Made by a program: the position numbers and the translations under genes | Shown here: in pieces, positions 32,318-34,903 of the stretch | Numbering within the stretch: the stretch's first letter is position 1 | Layout of the letters: every line of letters begins with the position of its first letter | The notes under the pieces: generated by a model | Told to the model about the DNA's origin: nothing | What the model saw: only the letters and a program-made list of their open reading frames with translations | Database searches by the model: none | Assembly (NCBI GenBank): GCA_025450195.1 | Contig: JANWHW010000022.1 | Location: 1 to 34,903 of the forward strand | Reading direction: 5' to 3' | Length of the DNA stretch: 34,903 bases | Source of the DNA: Solirubrobacterales bacterium | GTDB taxonomy: Bacteria; Actinomycetota; Thermoleophilia; Solirubrobacterales; 70-9

Positions 32318-33436
32318 CTACGGCCGCGCTCGGCCGCCTGTGATGGCGACGAACGAGTGCCAGGCCGGCTTGGCCTTGAACTTCGAGCCTTTGCGGAAGA
32401 AACCAACCGAGTCGCAGAAGTTGCAGTAGCCGTCAACGTCCTTCCAGGAGAACCAGTGAACCTGCTTCAGGTTCAAGCGGCGCCGATTGTCGAGCAGGTA
32501 TCCATAGGCTCCCCGCAGCTGGCGCACCTGTCCGCGTATGCCCTGCTCGAAGGCAACCTGGTTGAAGTTGTCCTCGGAGCCCCAACCCATCTCGGTGACG
32601 TAGAGACCGACGCGATCTCGGTTTTCGACGGTCACCTCGTGGACCCCCTCGACGATTTCTTCCAGTTCACGGGTGTCGATCGCGTACGGATGGACCGAGA
32701 CGCCGTCGAAGCGAGCCTTGATTCCGGGGGTCTTGTAGAGCTGTCTGAGGAACTTGGCGGCGGGCATTCCGCGCTTGCCACCGGCGTTCGGCTTGCCGAA
32801 GAGCCCAGCAAGTACGACCTTGGCCCCAGACCTTGCCGCCTTGATCGCTTTGCTCGAGATCGTCACCAGCTTCGCGTAGCGGCTGGTGGAAACCGGGTAG
32901 GCGAAGTAGAAGAAGTTGGGCTCGTTCCAGATCTGCCACTCCCGCATTGGCTGGGGGCTAATGCTCACCGGGTTGTAAGCGACACTTCCGATGCCTCCTG
33001 TCTGCGGCTGCCAGAATTCGCCGCCCGGCCCGTATCGCTTCACGGCTGCTTCCAGGAACGCGGACCATGCTGCTCGCTGCCTGGCATTGTCGATTGGCAG
33101 CGTCGTCGGCTTGCGGGCCAGCCAGCGCGGCGTGCTGCCCATCGAGGGCAGCACCCGCAACCCGGCGCTCGCCGCAATGGCAACGGATTGGTCGACACCG
33201 GCCCAGTTGTAAGGACTGTTGGCCGTCGGCTGGATTTCCGGCCAGGACATCGACAGTCGCACGGTTTCGATCCCACCCGCCTTCATATAGCGGGCGTCTT
33301 CGGCCGTCAACGTCGTCTGGGGTGCCACGCCGTAGAAGCCGGTCGGGACCTTGACCCGCGCCCCGCTGCTGCTGGCTATGGGCATAAGCACCACAGCGCA
33401 GGCAAGGACGATGGCGGCTGTCAGTCTGAGTCTCAT
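32318..33436 (-). CDS. secreted PslG-like glycoside hydrolase (GH-C)
   Basis: A 372-residue secreted clan-A glycosidase and the first gene of the five-gene operon. Signal peptide MRLRLTAAIVLACAVVLMPIASSSGA (1-26). Mature part: FYGVAPQTTLTAEDARYMKAGGIETVR-type start, WNE at 170-172, HPY at 249-251, nucleophile E282 in TEMGW, and CNFCD at 338-342 followed by SVGFF. Compared with GH-B it has a different insert before the acid/base motif (QPQTGGIGSVAYNPVSISPQ). A cysteine in the signal peptide (residue 13) is not in a good lipobox. It is separated from the divergent or unrelated PPOX gene by 98 nt (33437-33534), which holds a weak TAGACC at 33443-33448, 6 nt before the ATG, and nothing else clear. 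Function by analogy with PslG: endo-cleavage of the self-made polysaccharide. Confidence 0.85.
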   Translation of the reverse strand: MRLRLTAAIVLACAVVLMPIASSSGARVKVPTGFYGVAPQTTLTAEDARYMKAGGIETVRLSMSWPEIQPTANSPYNWAGVDQSVAIAASAGLRVLPSMGSTPRWLARKPTTLPIDNARQRAAWSAFLEAAVKRYGPGGEFWQPQTGGIGSVAYNPVSISPQPMREWQIWNEPNFFYFAYPVSTSRYAKLVTISSKAIKAARSGAKVVLAGLFGKPNAGGKRGMPAAKFLRQLYKTPGIKARFDGVSVHPYAIDTRELEEIVEGVHEVTVENRDRVGLYVTEMGWGSEDNFNQVAFEQGIRGQVRQLRGAYGYLLDNRRRLNLKQVHWFSWKDVDGYCNFCDSVGFFRKGSKFKAKPAWHSFVAITGGRARP

Positions 33437-33534
33437 TCGCGGGGTCTAGAAGCGGCGGGGCAGTCTAGCGGCGCACCTTCTAACACAGCTCCAGGCGGCA
33501 GGTAGCGGACCAGGCTGAACCGAAGCTCGAATCC

Positions 33535-34002
33535 TCAGTACGTTCCACCAAGCTTGCGATGGTCCCAGGTGGCTGTGTGCTGCGGCTTGAAGTGGATCGC
33601 CACCCGCTTCGGGGCCTGGGCCTCGAGCGCCGCCTTGGCGTCACCCTCCACCGAGGAGATCCCCTCCGCATAGCGGAGGGTCAGCTCTTCGGCGAAGCCG
33701 ATCACGGTCTCGAAGTCGCGATGGATCTCCGCCTCTGCCTCGATCATCGCGCCGCGCAGCTCGCCGTACTCGTGCCCGGTCTCGATCAGAAGCGTGGCGC
33801 GCGGGTCGCGTTCGAGGTTTCGCACCTTCTGCGATTTGGCATAGGTCCAGACCCAGATCTCATCGTCTCGAGGCACGAACCACATGGGCATCGAGTGCGG
33901 CCAGCCACGGGGGCCCAGGCTGGAGACAGTCGCGATCCGCTCGGCGTCGAGCAGCTCGCGCAACTCGTCGTCACTCAGCTTGATCTGATCTCTGCGGCTC
34001 AT
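33535..34002 (-). CDS. PPOX-class (pyridoxamine-5'-phosphate-oxidase-like) flavin/F420-binding protein
   Basis: A 155-residue split-barrel protein. Recognisable elements: LRELLDAERIATVSSLGPRGWPHSMPMWFV at the start of the barrel, DEIWVWTYAKSQKVRNLERDPRATLLIETG (the cofactor-binding pattern of the Rv1155/TIGR03618 group) and GAMIEAEAEIHRDFE. These small enzymes bind F420 or FMN and reduce diverse substrates or biliverdin-like compounds; the particular reaction cannot be read from sequence. Length is normal. It is divergent from the DJ-1-like gene, with 97 nt between starts, and is not obviously tied to the polysaccharide locus. Confidence 0.88.
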   Translation of the reverse strand: MSRRDQIKLSDDELRELLDAERIATVSSLGPRGWPHSMPMWFVPRDDEIWVWTYAKSQKVRNLERDPRATLLIETGHEYGELRGAMIEAEAEIHRDFETVIGFAEELTLRYAEGISSVEGDAKAALEAQAPKRVAIHFKPQHTATWDHRKLGGTY

Positions 34003-34099
34003 CTGAGATTCCGGGGAAGACTATGGAAGGACGCCGTGCGGCCCTTTCCCGACGAGCAGGCCACTGGAAACCGGCAACTGAAACCGCAATGATCGAGCT
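34003..34099. promoter_or_regulatory. divergent intergenic region between PPOX-like and DJ-1-like genes
   Basis: The 97-nt space must hold promoters for both genes. On the plus strand AATGAT lies 6 nt before the ATG at 34100 and is one mismatch from TANNNT. On the minus strand GGAA lies 6 nt before the ATG at 34002. No inverted repeat or strong box is visible. Confidence 0.3.
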
Positions 34100-34765
34100 A
34101 TGCGAATAGCCATCCTCATCTTCGACAAGCTCACTGCCCTCGATGCGATTGGGCCCTACGAGGTCCTGCGCTCGGTGCCGGGCTGGGAGGTCAGCTTCGT
34201 CGCCCCCGCCAAGGGGCAGGTCCGTACCGACAGCGGCGCGTTGGGGCTCTATGCCGACTTCGCGCTCGATGAAGTGACCGAGCCCGACATCGTCCTGGTT
34301 CCCGGCGGCGAGGGCAATCGGCCGCTGATGACGGACGAAGCGGTTCTCTCCTGGCTGCGCCAAGTCGACGAGGGCACCAAGTGGACGACCTCGGTCTGCA
34401 CCGGCTCCCTTGTGCTGGCCGCGGCCGGGCTGCTCGAGGGCAAGCGGGCGACGTCGCACTGGCTATTCCTCGAGCAACTCCGTGAGTTCGGCGCCGACCC
34501 GGTCGGCGGCCGCTTCGTCGAGGACGGCAAGATCGTCACCGCCGCCGGTGTCTCCGCTGGGATCGACATGGCACTGCACTTGGTTGGGCAAGAGGTTGGC
34601 CCGGAGCTGGCGCAGGCGGTCCAGCTGGGGATCGAGTACGACCCGCAGCCCCCGTTCAACGCCGGCTCCCCCGACAAGGCCCCCGCCCAGATCGTCGAGG
34701 CGGTCACCGCCATCGCCGGCTCTACCGACGCGTGGCTCGGCGCTCAGGCCGAGACCGCGAGTTAG
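34100..34765 (+). CDS. DJ-1/PfpI family protein (isonitrile-hydratase-like)
   Basis: A 221-residue class I glutamine-amidotransferase-like protein. The nucleophile elbow reads TSVCTGSLVLAAAGLLEGKRATSHW with C100 and H120; the N-terminal FDKLTALDAIGPYEVL (8-23) carries the D15 and E21 typical of the isonitrile hydratase/AraC-N branch; VPGG (67-70) is the oxyanion region. No C-terminal AraC DNA-binding domain follows, so it is an enzyme rather than a regulator. Members hydrate isonitriles or detoxify carbonyl compounds; which applies here is not known. It ends just before the insertion sequence and is intact, since the IS lies 11 nt beyond the stop. Confidence 0.88.
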   Translation: MRIAILIFDKLTALDAIGPYEVLRSVPGWEVSFVAPAKGQVRTDSGALGLYADFALDEVTEPDIVLVPGGEGNRPLMTDEAVLSWLRQVDEGTKWTTSVCTGSLVLAAAGLLEGKRATSHWLFLEQLREFGADPVGGRFVEDGKIVTAAGVSAGIDMALHLVGQEVGPELAQAVQLGIEYDPQPPFNAGSPDKAPAQIVEAVTAIAGSTDAWLGAQAETAS

Positions 34766-34770
34766 GAGGG

Positions 34771-34776
34771 TCTAGC
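34771..34776. repeat. possible IS481 target site TCTAGC (NCTAGN)
   Basis: TCTAGC directly abuts the presumed left tip of the insertion sequence (TGTAG...). The Bordetella IS481 is known to insert at and duplicate NCTAGN, and this hexamer fits. The second copy would lie beyond the right end, outside the window. Confidence 0.4.
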
Positions 34777-34843
34777 TGTAGTTCCTAACCACGTTGTTCA
34801 TCCGGCTCTCCTTGCAGGCTGGCGGTGTCGAAGCCCCAGCAAC

Positions 34844-34850
34844 AAGGAGG
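34844..34850 (+). promoter_or_regulatory. strong ribosome binding site of the transposase
   Basis: AAGGAGG lies 6 nt before the ATG at 34857. It is the strongest Shine-Dalgarno in the window and contrasts with the weak or absent sites ahead of several host operons. Confidence 0.75.
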
Positions 34851-34856
34851 AACCGG

Positions 34857-34903
34857 ATGAAGCTCCACGCTAACGCGCCCCTCGGCCCGAAGGGCAGGGC
34901 GAT
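34857..34903 (+). CDS. IS481-family transposase, 5' end only
   Basis: Fifteen codons are visible: MKLHANAPLGPKGRA. IS481 transposases of actinobacteria and proteobacteria typically begin with this H-A-N-A...K-G-R pattern ahead of the first helix-turn-helix. The DDE catalytic core would lie downstream of the window edge. Whether the gene is intact is unknown. Confidence 0.7.
   Translation, partial: MKLHANAPLGPKGRA

Larger units (their letters stand above)
34777..34903 (+). mobile_element. left end of an IS481-family insertion sequence
   Basis: The element starts at or near TGTAGTTCCTAACC (34777-34790), which has the 5'-TGT tip usual for this family and probably forms the left inverted repeat up to about 34810. 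It then leads through a short untranslated region into the transposase start at 34857. The right end lies outside the window, so neither the full inverted repeat nor the target duplication can be checked. Confidence 0.6.

Noticed and set aside
33390-33404. Lipoprotein signal at Cys13 of GH-C
   Set aside because: Cys lies in the middle of the hydrophobic segment and the preceding residues (VLA) do not give a good lipobox; ordinary signal peptide preferred.
1-34903. CRISPR arrays, tRNA and rRNA genes, replication origin
   Set aside because: No regularly spaced repeats, tRNA-like cloverleaf or rRNA sequence was noticed on either strand by eye; a covariance-model scan was not possible.

Overview
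The window looks like chromosomal DNA of a GC-rich actinobacterium, most plausibly of the Thermoleophilia/Solirubrobacterales type. This is inferred from base composition, the full-length mycobacterial-style Lhr helicase, a Rv1155-like split-barrel protein and the style of the glycosyltransferases; no rRNA or other marker is present to prove it. Coding density is very high: no stretch longer than about 120 bases lacks a gene.

Layout. (1) 1-773: the 3' end of a phage tail/fibre-like gene. (2) 803-5320 (-): a complete Lhr-type helicase. (3) 5441-7126 (-): a two-gene operon of a membrane-anchored low-complexity surface protein and a secreted PslG-like glycoside hydrolase (GH-A). (4) 7045-11430 (+): a Wzy/WaaL-type polymerase/ligase with TPR tail, the initiating polyprenyl-phosphate sugar transferase, and a rhamnosyltransferase-like GT2. 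(5) 11505-12562 (+): a MntA/HepT (MNT/HEPN) toxin-antitoxin pair dropped between polysaccharide genes. (6) 12559-16112 (-): rmlA-rmlD-rmlB-rmlC, the whole dTDP-L-rhamnose pathway. (7) 16149-20234 (+): small coiled-coil protein, double GT2, GT4-like transferase and methyltransferase, all overlapping by 1-4 nt. (8) 20341-24678 (-): bifunctional GT4-GT2, coiled-coil protein, Wzt and Wzm of an ABC polysaccharide exporter. (9) 24694-27265 (+): a GT-C-like membrane protein and a DPM1-like polyprenyl-phosphate sugar synthase. (10) 27287-33436 (-): a five-gene operon GH-C, SDR-1, SDR-2, GH-B, GT-C-like. (11) 33535-34765: a PPOX-type flavin/F420 protein and a divergent DJ-1/PfpI protein. (12) 34777-34903: the left end of an IS481-family insertion sequence, running off the window.

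Together, 5441-33436 is a large cell-surface polysaccharide locus. dTDP-rhamnose is made by the Rml enzymes; a sugar-1-phosphate is put on polyprenyl phosphate; cytoplasmic GTs extend the chain; a methyltransferase may modify or cap it; Wzm/Wzt exports it. A DPM1-like enzyme plus two GT-C-like proteins probably decorate it outside the membrane, and three secreted GH39/PslG-like hydrolases may trim it. The most novel-looking part is the GH-SDR-SDR-GH-GT-C operon, whose second SDR has Phe where the catalytic Tyr should be. A recurring TANNNT box 6-7 nt ahead of start codons suggests leaderless transcription of several operons.
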